Shown here: positions 5,586 through 6,134 of the stretch, piece after piece | Position numbering within the stretch: position 1 is the stretch's first letter | How the letters are laid out: every line of letters begins with the position of its first letter | NCBI GenBank assembly: GCA_947374105.1 | Contig: CANCAO010000111.1 | Span: forward strand, 1-6,134 | Length of the DNA: 6,134 nt | From: Comamonadaceae bacterium | GTDB taxonomy: Bacteria > Pseudomonadota > Gammaproteobacteria > Burkholderiales > Burkholderiaceae_C | Direction: 5' to 3' | The notes under the pieces: model-generated | The model's database searches: none | What the model was told of the DNA's origin: nothing | The model's input: the letters and a program-made list of their open reading frames with translations, nothing else | Made by a program: the position numbers and the translations under genes

Positions 5586-6134
5586 CGCAAAGCCGGAACG
5601 TTCTTGAGGGCATGCACTGCCCCCTCACCCATAGCCGTACCAAAACGCTTGAACAAACGTTCAGCCACATTTTCATGCCGGGTGTAGTCCACAATGTCTT
5701 CGGCTTTGACGACTTCACGCGCCACATAGTCCAAGTTACCCAACTGATCAGCCAGACCCAACTCGATGGCCTGCTGACCGCTCCAAAACAAGCCACTGAA
5801 CATCTCGGGAGTTTCCTTCAGACGCGTGCCACGTCCAGCTTTGACCACATCGATGAACTGCTGGTGAATCTGGTTCAACATGGCTTGGGCAAAGGCACGA
5901 TGTTTGTCAGATTGCGGGCTGAACGGGTCCAAAAAGCCCTTGTTCTCACCCGCCGTCATGAGCCGCCGCTCCACGCCGAGCTTATCCATCAGACCGGTGA
6001 ACCCAAAGCCATCCATCAACACACCGATGCTGCCCACAATGCTGGCTTTATCCACAAAAATTTTGTCTGCGGCCACAGCAATATAGTAGGCCGCCGAGGC
6101 ACAAGACTCCTCCACCACGGCATAAACCGGCTTG
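5582..6134 (-). CDS. sppA: S49 family signal peptide peptidase (SppA-like), C-terminal part (runs off the right edge)
   Basis: Membrane-anchored serine protease that degrades cleaved signal peptides in or near the inner membrane. The visible 183 residues begin KPVYAVVEESCASAAYYIA and run to a TAA at 5584-5582; the N terminus with its expected membrane anchor lies outside. The likely nucleophile is the Ser of CASAAYY (codon at 6097-6095). The likely general base is the Lys of AGENKGFLDPF (codon at 5941-5939), 52 residues later. That is the same spacing as Ser147/Lys199 in B. subtilis SppA. Between them lies the family signature VDKASIVGSIGVLMDGFG. The C-terminal half has FSGLFWSGQQAIELGLADQLG, the usual S49 ending. 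The single catalytic domain suggests the short SppA form, but the length cannot be judged. It is convergent with the methyltransferase and overlaps it by 4 bases. Confidence 0.92.
   Translation of the reverse strand, partial: KPVYAVVEESCASAAYYIAVAADKIFVDKASIVGSIGVLMDGFGFTGLMDKLGVERRLMTAGENKGFLDPFSPQSDKHRAFAQAMLNQIHQQFIDVVKAGRGTRLKETPEMFSGLFWSGQQAIELGLADQLGNLDYVAREVVKAEDIVDYTRHENVAERLFKRFGTAMGEGAVHALKNVPALR

Noticed and set aside
1..6134. Search by eye for CRISPR repeats, tRNA or rRNA genes, transposase fragments, att sites and phage genes.
   Set aside because: Nothing seen; the window is almost fully covered by intact housekeeping genes in a conserved order, with no obvious break in base composition.

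Overview
The window reads as an ordinary, tightly packed piece of a betaproteobacterial chromosome, most likely Burkholderiales and perhaps Comamonadaceae. The grounds are the gene order (sppA, RsmI-like methylase, maf, yceD, rpmF, plsX, fabH, fabD, fabG), the moderately high G+C, and the sequence character of bL32 and the Fab proteins. The family placement comes from recall and was not checked by a search. I see no mobile element, CRISPR array, tRNA, rRNA or recognisable foreign island.

Minus-strand block (1-4163, read right to left): yceD (DUF177), rpmF (ribosomal protein bL32), plsX, fabH, fabD and the first 60 codons of fabG, which runs off the left edge. This is the classic yceD-rpmF-plsX-fab cluster. 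It joins a 50S-subunit protein to the start of phospholipid and fatty acid synthesis. FabD loads malonate onto ACP, FabH makes the first acetyl + malonyl-ACP condensation, FabG performs the first reduction of each cycle, and PlsX diverts finished acyl chains to acyl-phosphate for phospholipids. fabD and fabG overlap by 4 bases. A perfect 16-bp hairpin sits between rpmF and plsX, so the ribosomal and lipid parts may be partly uncoupled in transcription.

Plus-strand pair (4189-5585): a Maf/YceF-type nucleotide pyrophosphatase, then a tetrapyrrole-methylase-fold SAM methyltransferase related to RsmI but not typical of it. The stop of the first and the start of the second share one base. This pair diverges from yceD across only 25 bp.

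Right edge (5582-6134, minus strand): the C-terminal 183 residues of an S49 signal-peptide-peptidase-like protease (SppA family), with the Ser/Lys pair visible. Its stop overlaps that of the methyltransferase tail to tail by 4 bases.

Nearly every base is coding. The only gaps above 50 bp are yceD-rpmF (104), rpmF-plsX (106) and fabH-fabD (61); the first two hold the inverted repeats described. I found no convincing new biological system. The points most worth a second look are the unknown substrate of the RsmI-like methylase, the rpmF-plsX hairpin, and the structured leader of rpmF.
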